Assembly: GCF_004793885.1 (NCBI RefSeq)
Contig: NZ_SRYG01000009.1
Location: 1 to 64,000 of the forward strand
Length of the DNA stretch: 64,000 bases
Source of the DNA: Dubosiella muris
Lineage (GTDB): Bacteria > Bacillota_I > Bacilli_A > Erysipelotrichales > Erysipelotrichaceae
Direction of reading: 5' to 3'
Shown here: piece by piece, positions 35,494 through 44,270 of the stretch
How the letters are laid out: the number at the start of each line of letters is the position of its first letter
Position numbering within the stretch: position 1 is the stretch's first letter
Position numbers and translations under genes: made by a program
The notes under the pieces: model-generated
Database searches by the model: none
What the model saw: the letters and a program-made list of their open reading frames with translations, nothing else
What the model was told of the DNA's origin: nothing

Positions 35494-38400
35494 ATGAAGG
35501 GAAACAAGATTGGGAAACGGATATGGCACCGTTGCGTCACGGCGTTAAGCTGTCTGGTGGTTTTTTGCACGACCTACGCGCTGATTTTACCGGCTGTGGC
35601 CTTGGAACACGACAAGACGACCTTTTATTGCGAAAAAGAGGAGCATCAACATACCGATGAATGCAACCACTCCAAAGATCCATTGTGCGGACAGGAAGAG
35701 GGTAAAACGCAGCCAGGACATACGCACGGGGAAGAATGTTATGAGATTCGTGTAGTGGAAAATCAAATTTGCGGACTGGAAGAAAACGAAAATCACCAGC
35801 ACAATGAACAATGCTTTGAAACCATTGAAGAAAAAAATTTGATTTGCACGCAAGAGGAAGCACCGGAAGAAAAAGGGCATAGCCATTCGGCAAACTGCTA
35901 TTTGAGCGTCGATCCAGTATGCGGCAAAGAGGAGCATACCCATGCACGCGAATGCGAGTCCAACAAAGCGTTGAAGGAAACAAAAGATGAGTGGGAAAAC
36001 TCCATTCCGAAAAAACTCGATGAAGAGCTTTCGAAACGAATCGTTCAGGTGGCGGATTCGCAGCTGAAATACAAGGAAGTGCTCGAAAACTTTGAAATCG
36101 TGGATGGCGTGGAAAAAGGATATACCCGCTATGGCGAATGGTATGGCCGCCCATATGAAGACTGGAACATCATGTTCGTGTCGTTTGTTCTGAAATATGC
36201 GGGAGTCTCGAACGAGAAAATCCCATACGGACACGACTGGAATGAATGGATCGAAGATTTAACGAAAAGAGAACTGTTCGAACCGGAAGACTATGAAGCG
36301 CAAAACGGCGATCTCGTTTTCTTCCGGGATCAGGAAGACGAAAACGATCTAGATAAAAAAATTCAATCCTATGTTGGCATTGTGAAAGACCACAATAAGA
36401 ACAAAGTGATTATCGGGGATTTTGAAGACGAAGTTCGGGAAGTGATCGTAAACGAAGAAGACTACAAAGTTCTCGCCTACGTCCATCCAAAAGAAGAGCA
36501 GGTGGATGTGGAAAAACCGGAGCAACAGCCTGTACAACCTGATGAAGAAAATCCAAATCCGGAAGAAGAACCAAAACCGGAAGAAGAACCAAAACCGGAT
36601 GGAGAGGAACAGGAACCACAAGAAATCGAGTATCAGCTTCCGGAAGAGTTTACGGCGGAAACCGAGGACTTCACTCTCGTTCTAAAACCACGGAAAATCG
36701 CGGGTGTGGAAACTGAAGTCGACGAGACAACAGAGAAGGAAGAAAAGCCAGTCGATGAAAACGATGGGCTTGCCATGAAAAACTATGTTTTGCCAACCGA
36801 GGAAAACATGCAGGATAAACTGGATGAAGAACAAAACATGACCGTGGAAGAATTTGATCAAATCCAGGAAGACAACCTCCAGCAAAAAGAGGAAGAGGAA
36901 AATAAACCGGTTCCAACGCTTGTCGTGGAGAAAATGGATGAAACAAACATTCCACAAGAAGACCAGGAAGAGGTCACTCAATTAAAAGCGCAAAGTCTGG
37001 AAGAAGTCGATCCGGAACAACTGCTTGACCTGTCGCTTTACAAACTTCGCTTCTTTGTTGGCGAACAGGAAGTGAATCTGGAAGACCAGAAGTTTGATGC
37101 CGAGTTGACACCAACTGAACAGTTTGTGGAGAAGTATGACACTTCCAAAGAGTTGGAGGATGTGGCGCCAGAGGCGGAAATCGGAACAGAGTATACAATT
37201 CAAACGTTGTCTTCTATCGAAGTGGAAAATAATGAATTAAAAGAAGATACCAAAAAAGAGGAAAATTCTCAATTATTAAATGAGGAGAACAAAACTCTTG
37301 GATTTTCTTTGCGGGGAAAAATGTTCAGCGCGAAAGCTTCACAAACTCCCAACCCAACTTTTACAGTGCAGACCTATGGGAATGTGAAAAAAAATATATC
37401 GACAAATAAAGGTGATAATACAATTCCAGTTGTTGATATGACAAATGGTACACCCTCCTTAGGACAAAATGTCTCATTGCAGCATTATAAATTAACAACA
37501 AATGGGAAATTCGATAAAAAAACAGTTGTTTCAAAAATATATGAGGCCAAATCCTATCAGTATCATTCAGCACCAAATATTTCGTATTTTGATATTCTTA
37601 TCCATAACGGAAATTATAAATTGAAAGAGATTTGGGTGCTAAAAGATGGAAAAAACGCGGAAAGTAATACTAGAACAGATTGGACTATAAAAAATCCATC
37701 CACAACCCACTTTACGAATCGGCAAGAAACTTATAATAGTGACCCTGATAAATACATATTGATTCAGCCAAACACGACAATTCGACTTGTCTATGACTTA
37801 TCAAGTTCCAACTTTAGCTCGAATGCAACATTCTATGATTACGACATCACAGAAGATGGGGTAAATACTCGTGTTAATAGTAAAGCAAAAGGTATCAATA
37901 ACCCTTCTAACTATACCGGGTCGGGAAGTAAATATGCTTTTGGAAATTCAAATACAGGTACTGGACTAGCCGATATAACTTGGAAGAAGAATCATAAAAT
38001 CAACTCATATAACGGGAGCGCAGGGGATCCAAGTGGAAATGGCTTTGTATTTGATATGGTTACCGGAGTTGATACGAACGGAAATTTAAAATGGAATAGT
38101 GGAATCATAGCTCCAAAAATATTTGGATCAACATCTCAAATTGGAAAAAAAGTGTATCCAAAAGGGAATCAATTAACTTTTACCCGTCAAGGAGATACCT
38201 ATACATTAAGCAGTGTTTCAGGGGCAAATGTTAAAACAATTAAGAATTTGGACACATTTAATCATCCAAAAACAGGAAGCACGACATATACGACTATTTG
38301 GACGAATAATTTTTGGCCATTAGATGGAGTGAAAAACACAGATCCGCATGCGGGAACTTACGATAAAAATTATAACAGTAGCCTTCGCGCCACAGAAACT

Positions 38401-39318
38401 TATAAAACAAATGGCACTTTGAAGCACTATCCACCTGGAGATGATGGCTTGCCGCATAACAATTTATTTGGAATGACGTATGATATTGATTTCACTCTTG
38501 ATCAAGATTATGTGGGTCCATTGGAATATTTCTTCTATGGCGATGATGATTTATGGGTATTTTTAGGAGAGTATAACGAAGCAACCGGTCAATACGAAAA
38601 TTATAGAAAGATTTGTGATTTGGGTGGAGTGAAACCTTCGCGTGGAGCCCATGTTGATTTAAGAACATCTATTCTTCCTGTGTCAGGCCAGAACACGACA
38701 AAAAAATACCGGTTGAAAATTTACTATACAGAGCGTGGACTTTCAGGTTCTACATGTTATATGGAATTTACCCTTCCATCAGTTTCTGGTGCAGAAACCG
38801 GACAAGCCACAGGCGGGTTGAATATTTATAAAGAAACAGAAGATTTGGATCAAACCACAGATTTTACGTTTAATGTGAAGTTTTCTAAAAACGGGCAGCA
38901 ACTTCTTGATGATTATGCGTATACAAAATATGACGCAAATAACCATAAAATTGAAGATAATTTAATTATCGCAAGCAACAGTAATATTACTCTGAAAAAA
39001 GGAGAATATATTTCGATTAGTTATTTGCCTATTGGAACGACTTATACTGTATCAGAGTTAAATGTGGATTCTTCTACTGAAGTGTACACAGGAACGAGTA
39101 ATGGAAACTATGTTTTATCGCCGGATAAAACCTTAACGGGAACAATTACTCAAGGTGGTAACACGGCTACAGTATATTTCAAAAACGTTCGGTTCTTTAA
39201 ACTTCCGGAAACAGGAGGTTTTGGAATAAATCCTCCACTGATTGCAAGTGGAGCTGGATTGATGACAACATCCGTGTATGTCATTGGAATCCAGAAGAAA
39301 AAGAGAAGGAAGAAATAA
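35494..39318 (+). CDS. Giant LPXTG adhesin with Cys/His-rich N terminus, amidase-like domain and fibro-slime domain
   Basis: A 1274-residue cell-wall-linked protein, probably the pilus tip. Order: signal sequence (1-38); Cys/His-rich array with repeated HQHTDEC, GHTHGEECY, HQHNEQCF, GHSHSANCY motifs (46-154); an NlpC/P60- or CHAP-like domain (about 185-330) with N225 and Y293 where the catalytic Cys and His belong; acidic PEEEPKP linker (353-372); a long low-complexity part; fibro-slime domain (about 985-1095, FFYGDDDLWVFLGE); CnaB-like domain (1109-1233); LPETG at 1237-1241, membrane segment, basic tail. Start at ATG 35494, 8 bases after GAGGAAGGA. G+C drops sharply from about 37200 on. Confidence 0.88.
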   Translation: MKGNKIGKRIWHRCVTALSCLVVFCTTYALILPAVALEHDKTTFYCEKEEHQHTDECNHSKDPLCGQEEGKTQPGHTHGEECYEIRVVENQICGLEENENHQHNEQCFETIEEKNLICTQEEAPEEKGHSHSANCYLSVDPVCGKEEHTHARECESNKALKETKDEWENSIPKKLDEELSKRIVQVADSQLKYKEVLENFEIVDGVEKGYTRYGEWYGRPYEDWNIMFVSFVLKYAGVSNEKIPYGHDWNEWIEDLTKRELFEPEDYEAQNGDLVFFRDQEDENDLDKKIQSYVGIVKDHNKNKVIIGDFEDEVREVIVNEEDYKVLAYVHPKEEQVDVEKPEQQPVQPDEENPNPEEEPKPEEEPKPDGEEQEPQEIEYQLPEEFTAETEDFTLVLKPRKIAGVETEVDETTEKEEKPVDENDGLAMKNYVLPTEENMQDKLDEEQNMTVEEFDQIQEDNLQQKEEEENKPVPTLVVEKMDETNIPQEDQEEVTQLKAQSLEEVDPEQLLDLSLYKLRFFVGEQEVNLEDQKFDAELTPTEQFVEKYDTSKELEDVAPEAEIGTEYTIQTLSSIEVENNELKEDTKKEENSQLLNEENKTLGFSLRGKMFSAKASQTPNPTFTVQTYGNVKKNISTNKGDNTIPVVDMTNGTPSLGQNVSLQHYKLTTNGKFDKKTVVSKIYEAKSYQYHSAPNISYFDILIHNGNYKLKEIWVLKDGKNAESNTRTDWTIKNPSTTHFTNRQETYNSDPDKYILIQPNTTIRLVYDLSSSNFSSNATFYDYDITEDGVNTRVNSKAKGINNPSNYTGSGSKYAFGNSNTGTGLADITWKKNHKINSYNGSAGDPSGNGFVFDMVTGVDTNGNLKWNSGIIAPKIFGSTSQIGKKVYPKGNQLTFTRQGDTYTLSSVSGANVKTIKNLDTFNHPKTGSTTYTTIWTNNFWPLDGVKNTDPHAGTYDKNYNSSLRATETYKTNGTLKHYPPGDDGLPHNNLFGMTYDIDFTLDQDYVGPLEYFFYGDDDLWVFLGEYNEATGQYENYRKICDLGGVKPSRGAHVDLRTSILPVSGQNTTKKYRLKIYYTERGLSGSTCYMEFTLPSVSGAETGQATGGLNIYKETEDLDQTTDFTFNVKFSKNGQQLLDDYAYTKYDANNHKIEDNLIIASNSNITLKKGEYISISYLPIGTTYTVSELNVDSSTEVYTGTSNGNYVLSPDKTLTGTITQGGNTATVYFKNVRFFKLPETGGFGINPPLIASGAGLMTTSVYVIGIQKKKRRKK
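36559..36599 (+). repeat. 18-base tandem repeat in the adhesin linker
   Basis: CCGGAAGAAGAACCAAAA occurs twice in a row and starts a third time, encoding PEEEPK units. Slippage could vary the linker length in frame. Confidence 0.7.
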
Positions 39319-39329
39319 GGAGTTTCTTC

Positions 39330-40997
39330 ATGATCTTTAACAAAGGGAAAGGGAAAATCAAAATGAGAAAAATCAGAAAACTATTGACTGTTTTCGCGGC
39401 ATTCTTTCTTGTGCTTGGCTTAACAACAAATGTACAAGCAGAAGCAGATCAAAATCAGGGTACATCCGCTAAAACAAGAGGAAGTATCACAATTCAAAAC
39501 ACTTTAGAAGGAAAAACGTATACGATTTATAGAATGTTGGATTTGGAAAGTTATAAAAAGCCGGCAGATCAAACAGATAAGGGAGCATACTCGTATAAAG
39601 TTCTTCCAGCTTGGAAAGGATTTCTTGAATCCGGGGTTGGTGCACAATTTTTTGAATTGAAAGAGCAAGACTATGTAGTAGTACATCCAAATGCGCAAGT
39701 AACAGCGGAGGGACAATTTGTAAATGGAAAGATTTTAACGGATGCGGCTTTGCAATATGCAAAAGAACACAATATCCATGCTACTCAACATGCTACAGCG
39801 CAGGGGAATACATTAACATTTAGTGACTTAGATTTAGGATATTACTTAGTGGATTCGGATGCAGGTGCCTTATGCGCGTTAGGAACAACTGACAACAATA
39901 ATGTCACCATTAAAGAAAAGAATGGGATTCCAACGTTAGAGAAACAAGTTCAGGAAAAACCAGATAATTCATGGGGAAATAAAAACGATGCGAATATTGG
40001 CGATACGGTAAATTTTAAAGCGACAATCACGACCGCTGCCGGAGCTATGAATTATAAATTGATTGATAAGATGGAGGCAGGTTTAACCTTAAAATCCGAC
40101 AGCATTGCTGTGAAGATTGATGAAACAATACACCAAGCTGGAGCTAATCGTTTTACGATAACAAGTACAACGGATCGAGGATTTGAGATTAAATTCGCCG
40201 ATACCTGGATTCAGAGTCTTCCAGTTGGGACAACGATCGTGGTGGAGTACCAGGCGACGTTAAATGAAAATGCTGTTATCGCTGGGAACGGAAATAAAAA
40301 TAGTGCTAACTTACAATATGGAGATAAAACGGAGTCTTTCTTTGAAACAGGCGAAAAAGAGACTCATACATACACTTGGCCAATCGGAATTTATAAATAT
40401 ACCCAAAATGGCGAGGAACCAGAAGCAACTGAAACGGCCCTGGCTGATGCAGAATTTTATTTGAGTACAAACAAAACCTCGGCGGGAACAACAGAAGAAG
40501 AGGTTCAGAACGGTGCAGATGTTATTAAATTTAAACCAACGACTGCTTCTGAAGGAACGATTCCAACGTATCAAAAAGCAAGCGGAGAAGGCACTGTTTC
40601 AATTATTAAAACAGATGCAACTGGTAAGTTTATACTTCAAGGATTGGATGCAGGAACATATTATCTTCACGAGTTTGCCGCGCCAGATGGATTTAATAAA
40701 TTGGCAGGACCGATCAAGGTTGTAATCACACATGAAGCGCTTACTACTCCAGGTTCAAATTTGGGATATACTGTGGAATCCACAGTAGATGTTGATGCTA
40801 CGGATAATTTTGAGAACGCTACAGACGATATTAAACATGAAAATACAAATATTGCAGTCAAGGTTTTAAATACAACCGGCGCTCTCCTCCCATCCACAGG
40901 TGGTATGGGTACGACTCTGCTCTACACCATTGGTGCGGGCCTGATCGTGATTTCAGGAATCCTTCTGATTACCAAGAAAAGAATGTCACACGAATAA
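39330..40997 (+). CDS. LPXTG backbone pilin (SpaA/FimA type)
   Basis: A 555-residue major pilin candidate. Signal peptide ends near VQAEA (about 38); the body holds pilin N and D2-like domains, and an E-box YYLHEFAAPDGF near 444 supplies the glutamate for intramolecular isopeptide bonds. A lysine in WPIGIYKYT may be the residue joined to the next subunit. LPSTGG at about 520 is followed by a membrane segment and KKRMSHE. AAGGAG lies 8 bases before the first ATG (a second ATG 11 codons on is possible). It is the most A+T-rich gene of the locus, as expected for a variable antigen. Confidence 0.9.
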   Translation: MIFNKGKGKIKMRKIRKLLTVFAAFFLVLGLTTNVQAEADQNQGTSAKTRGSITIQNTLEGKTYTIYRMLDLESYKKPADQTDKGAYSYKVLPAWKGFLESGVGAQFFELKEQDYVVVHPNAQVTAEGQFVNGKILTDAALQYAKEHNIHATQHATAQGNTLTFSDLDLGYYLVDSDAGALCALGTTDNNNVTIKEKNGIPTLEKQVQEKPDNSWGNKNDANIGDTVNFKATITTAAGAMNYKLIDKMEAGLTLKSDSIAVKIDETIHQAGANRFTITSTTDRGFEIKFADTWIQSLPVGTTIVVEYQATLNENAVIAGNGNKNSANLQYGDKTESFFETGEKETHTYTWPIGIYKYTQNGEEPEATETALADAEFYLSTNKTSAGTTEEEVQNGADVIKFKPTTASEGTIPTYQKASGEGTVSIIKTDATGKFILQGLDAGTYYLHEFAAPDGFNKLAGPIKVVITHEALTTPGSNLGYTVESTVDVDATDNFENATDDIKHENTNIAVKVLNTTGALLPSTGGMGTTLLYTIGAGLIVISGILLITKKRMSHE

Positions 40998-41047
40998 ACA
41001 GTACACAAACAATTAAAAAGAATTAAATATAGAAACGAAACAAACAA

Positions 41048-41080
41048 TACCATGAATCCGGGAAACCGGATTCAATGGTA
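41048..41080 (+). promoter_or_regulatory. Stable GAAA-tetraloop hairpin between pilin and sortase genes
   Basis: Fourteen base pairs with one bulged A close a G-GAAA-C tetraloop in the 96-base gap, the only long gap in the operon. No T run follows, so it is not a normal terminator. It may stabilise the upstream pilin mRNA or be a processing point that keeps sortase below pilin levels. Confidence 0.7.
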
Positions 41081-41093
41081 GGGAGAACCTTAT

Positions 41094-41921
41094 ATGAAAA
41101 AATTTATTACAAAGAATTGGTCGACGATTCTATTGGTAGGTGTCTTCATTGTAGGGTTGTCCCTACTGTTGTATCCTACGATTTCCGAATGGTGGAACGC
41201 CTCGCGTGCTTCACGCGTGATTGGAGGCTATAACTCGGTCGTTGATCAAATGGACTCGGCGGAAGCGGAAAAAATGCTTGAAGAGGCGAGACAGTACAAC
41301 GCGGATCTTTTAAAGGAACAAAATCGGTATTTTCCTTCCGAAGAGCTGCATGCGCGCTATGAAAGTTTATTGTCGCTCGATGGAAACGGTTTGATGGGAT
41401 CCATTGAGATTCCTTCCGTAAAAATCAAGCTGCCGTTGTATCACGGACTGGAAGAGGAAATCCTCCAACAAAACATCGGGCATATTGAAGGCACCTCGCT
41501 GCCGGTAGGAGGCGAAAGCACTCATGCGGTGGTTTCCGGACATCGAGGGCTGCCATCCGCAAAACTATTTACCGATCTGGACCAGCTGGAAACAGGAGAC
41601 GTGTTTCTATTTCGTATTTTAGGGAAAACATACACGTATGAAATTGACCAGATTCGCACCGTTCTTCCCGAAGAAGTCCAGGATCTGGAAATCGAGGAAG
41701 GGAAAGATCTCGCGACCTTGGTGACTTGCACGCCATATGGAATCAATTCGCACCGTCTTCTGTTCCGGGGACATCGGGTGGAAAACAGGCCGGAAGATTT
41801 CGTAAACTTCGGAGCGGAAGTGCGGCTCGTCGATAAACATATCGTAGCCATCAGCATCGGCGTTATCCTCTTGATTGGAATCGCGATTTGGATGGGCGTG
41901 AAAAGAAAGATAGGAAAGTAA
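41094..41921 (+). CDS. Class C (pilin-polymerising) sortase
   Basis: Membrane transpeptidase that cuts LPXTG motifs and links pilin subunits. 275 residues with an N-terminal anchor (11-30) and a second membrane segment near the C terminus, the class C layout. Catalytic H150 in SGHRG, C212 in TLVTCTPYG and R221 in SHRLLFRG are in place. The usual DPF/DPW lid motif before the catalytic domain is not evident (QNRYFPSEE there). Follows the hairpin; a minor pilin-like gene follows after 21 bases. Confidence 0.93.
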   Translation: MKKFITKNWSTILLVGVFIVGLSLLLYPTISEWWNASRASRVIGGYNSVVDQMDSAEAEKMLEEARQYNADLLKEQNRYFPSEELHARYESLLSLDGNGLMGSIEIPSVKIKLPLYHGLEEEILQQNIGHIEGTSLPVGGESTHAVVSGHRGLPSAKLFTDLDQLETGDVFLFRILGKTYTYEIDQIRTVLPEEVQDLEIEEGKDLATLVTCTPYGINSHRLLFRGHRVENRPEDFVNFGAEVRLVDKHIVAISIGVILLIGIAIWMGVKRKIGK

Positions 41922-41942
41922 AAAGAGAAAGAAGGGAAAAGT

Positions 41943-42995
41943 ATGGAGAAAAGAAGCAATAAATATAGGAAATTTTGGATGGTTCTTGGTGTCTTTGGAC
42001 TCGTCGGCGCCTTCTTTATTTCACAAACACAAGTCAAAGCGGTTTCTTTGCCAAGAAAATGCTCGGTTCAATTCGAAATTGACGGATACAAGGATACAGC
42101 CAACGCGGACATTGTGATTGATCTATATAAAGTGGCGGATGCCATTGAAGATCCGGTATACGACACGTATTCCTATGAAACCATTGGAGCGTTCCAAACG
42201 CTCAAAGACAAGTTGGTCGACTTAAGTACGATCACAAATCAAGATTATCAAGCCATCGCGCAGGAAGCGGCGAAACTTGTGCAGGAACAAAAAGCCGGAA
42301 CGCCCGCAATCACCACGTCTTTGGATGCGCGCGCGCCAATCGAATCGGGATTGTATCTCGCTCTTCCACACAGCCAAAATATGGAAGACTATTTTCGAAC
42401 AATAAAAACACCGCAAGGAGAAACATTGGTTACATACGCCAACTCGGTGTTGCACACGTACAATTTCCAACCGATGCTCATTTCGCTTCCAGGCAAGGAC
42501 GCGATGAACGGAGAAATCTCTTCCGCCAATCCGGGCACCTGGAACGACGATTTGACAATCACACTCAAAGTGGAAGAAAGTTCGCGCCTGGGATCGCTGG
42601 AAATCGTGAAATCCCTGAATCAATTTGATGGCAATGGAAACGCGACGTTTGTCTTCTCCATTGCGGCGTACAAAGACGAGACGCGACAGGAGCTAGTGTA
42701 CTCCAACGTGGAATCCATCGTGTTTGATGGAACAGGAACCAATTCGGTTCAGCTGCTCAACTGTATTCCGGTAGGATCGTATGTTGTGATCGAAGAGGTG
42801 TACTCGGGCGCCTCCTATGAAATCGTAGGCGCAAGCACGCAGGACACGACGATCGTGTCAGCCGAGGAAATCGCTTCGGTTTCTTTTGAAAACACATCGA
42901 ACAACACCGATCATCATGGCAGTTCCGTAACCAATCGCTTCACGTATAACGATATGGGCATGAACAAGCCGGAGCAGGATTTTGGAGGGCAGTAA
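41943..42995 (+). CDS. Secreted minor pilin-like protein without sorting signal
   Basis: A 350-residue exported protein: signal peptide ending near QVKAVS (about 36), two pilin-type beta domains, the second (about 218-320) a CnaB-like repeat with GSLEIVKSLNQFDG and a final VSFENTS strand. No LPXTG or hydrophobic tail is present; it ends in an asparagine- and histidine-rich tail. It may be a subunit joined through a lysine or held non-covalently. GAAGGGAAAAG precedes the ATG; the next gene starts one base after the stop. Confidence 0.75.
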   Translation: MEKRSNKYRKFWMVLGVFGLVGAFFISQTQVKAVSLPRKCSVQFEIDGYKDTANADIVIDLYKVADAIEDPVYDTYSYETIGAFQTLKDKLVDLSTITNQDYQAIAQEAAKLVQEQKAGTPAITTSLDARAPIESGLYLALPHSQNMEDYFRTIKTPQGETLVTYANSVLHTYNFQPMLISLPGKDAMNGEISSANPGTWNDDLTITLKVEESSRLGSLEIVKSLNQFDGNGNATFVFSIAAYKDETRQELVYSNVESIVFDGTGTNSVQLLNCIPVGSYVVIEEVYSGASYEIVGASTQDTTIVSAEEIASVSFENTSNNTDHHGSSVTNRFTYNDMGMNKPEQDFGGQ

Positions 42996-42996
42996 G

Positions 42997-43491
42997 ATGA
43001 AAAAAATGACAATGTATTTATCCATCGCCTCCCTTTGCCTGATCGCGATGGTTGGGGTCCAGGAAACTTTCGCTTATTTTACAACGTACGCGGAAGCGAG
43101 CGGTCAAAAACGAATCGACTTGTATTCCGATACGACCATCGAGGAGGAATTTCCGGAAGGAAGCTGGACAAAAAGAATTTCAGTCAAGGCGGAACAAAAC
43201 TCCATTCCGGTATGGGTGCGCGTGCGAGCGTTTAGCGGGACGGAATATCCGCTCCAATTTACCAGTGTCAGCGGAAAATGGGTGGAAAAAGGCGAGTATT
43301 GGTATTATCAGGACATTGTAACGCCACAACAGCCAACCGACGAGCTATTGATCACGATTGACGCCGAACAGCCCGAAGAGCACGATTTCAATGTGATCGT
43401 GGTGTCCGAATCCGTGCCGGTCCAATACGATGAATCCGGCAATCCGCTGGAAGCAAACTGGAACGAGCAAATCGAAATAGAAAGGCCATAA
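42997..43491 (+). CDS. Small secreted protein with SipW-type signal peptide
   Basis: A 164-residue protein. Its N terminus, a hydrophobic stretch followed by ETFAYFTTYAEA, is the signature of TasA/camelysin relatives, whose signal peptide ends next to an AYFTD-like motif. The rest is beta-rich with VWVRVRAFSG near 66-75 and no anchor. GGAGGG precedes the ATG, which was chosen over one five codons upstream. It is the first of three genes in a row with this style of make-up, suggesting a secreted fibre or matrix component beside the sortase pilus. Confidence 0.7.
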   Translation: MKKMTMYLSIASLCLIAMVGVQETFAYFTTYAEASGQKRIDLYSDTTIEEEFPEGSWTKRISVKAEQNSIPVWVRVRAFSGTEYPLQFTSVSGKWVEKGEYWYYQDIVTPQQPTDELLITIDAEQPEEHDFNVIVVSESVPVQYDESGNPLEANWNEQIEIERP

Positions 43492-43494
43492 AAG

Positions 43495-44256
43495 ATGATG
43501 AAGAAAATAAAACACTTTTTAGCAAAGCCGATTGTCACCGTCTTGCTTCTTGTGCTGGCCGTTGGTTTGCTGCTTGGATCCGGCGTGCAGGGAACACGGG
43601 CCGCGCTCAACTATTATTCCGACACGTATCAGTCGCGGCTTTCGTTAACGCAAATCGGCGTCTCGTTAGTCGAAAACGATCGCGTCGTCGCTTCCCGCGA
43701 CTACAAGGAAAACGGGGAGTGGACAGGCGATGAATCCGGTTCCTTGTTAAAGTCGATTGTGGAAATGAAAGATTTTAAAATAGGTCAGCGGTACCCGGAA
43801 GTGCTTGCGGTAAAAAACACAGGCCAAATCAACGAATTTGTCCGCGTAACCCTTGTGAAGTACTGGATTGACGAAGATGGAAATAAAATTCAAGACATTT
43901 CGCCTGATCTCATTGATTTTTCGATCGTGGAAAACGGGCAATGGATCAAAGATGAAACCGCGTCGACTAACGAAAGAAATGTCTATTATTATAAAAATCT
44001 GTTAGAGGCTGGAGAAACAAGCGCGCCTTTGACGGACGGATTTAAAATTGACCGGAAGCTGCACGAACATAAAAAAGTGGAAGTGACGGAAGAAGACGGC
44101 AAAGTCATCACGACCACCTCCTACACGTATGATGGAATCGAATTTTGTGTCGAAGCCAAAGTCGACGCCATTCAGGAACACAACGCCGATGAGGCCATCA
44201 AAAGCGCGTGGGGAAAAGACGTCCACGTCCGCGGGACCACGCTCTCGCTTCAATAG
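43495..44256 (+). CDS. TasA/camelysin-like secreted protein
   Basis: A 253-residue exported protein. The signal peptide (VTVLLLVLAVGLLLGSG) ends near GTRAALNYYSD, and RLSLTQIGVSLVEND then begins the beta-sandwich, a pattern known from SipW-dependent matrix proteins. EFVRVTLVKYWIDEDGNK near 120-137 is the strand pair most typical of the group. No LPXTG or C-terminal membrane segment. A weak AAAGG precedes the tandem ATGs, three bases after the previous stop, so it is probably co-translated. Confidence 0.7.
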   Translation: MMKKIKHFLAKPIVTVLLLVLAVGLLLGSGVQGTRAALNYYSDTYQSRLSLTQIGVSLVENDRVVASRDYKENGEWTGDESGSLLKSIVEMKDFKIGQRYPEVLAVKNTGQINEFVRVTLVKYWIDEDGNKIQDISPDLIDFSIVENGQWIKDETASTNERNVYYYKNLLEAGETSAPLTDGFKIDRKLHEHKKVEVTEEDGKVITTTSYTYDGIEFCVEAKVDAIQEHNADEAIKSAWGKDVHVRGTTLSLQ

Positions 44257-44270
44257 AAAGGGGAAAAAAG

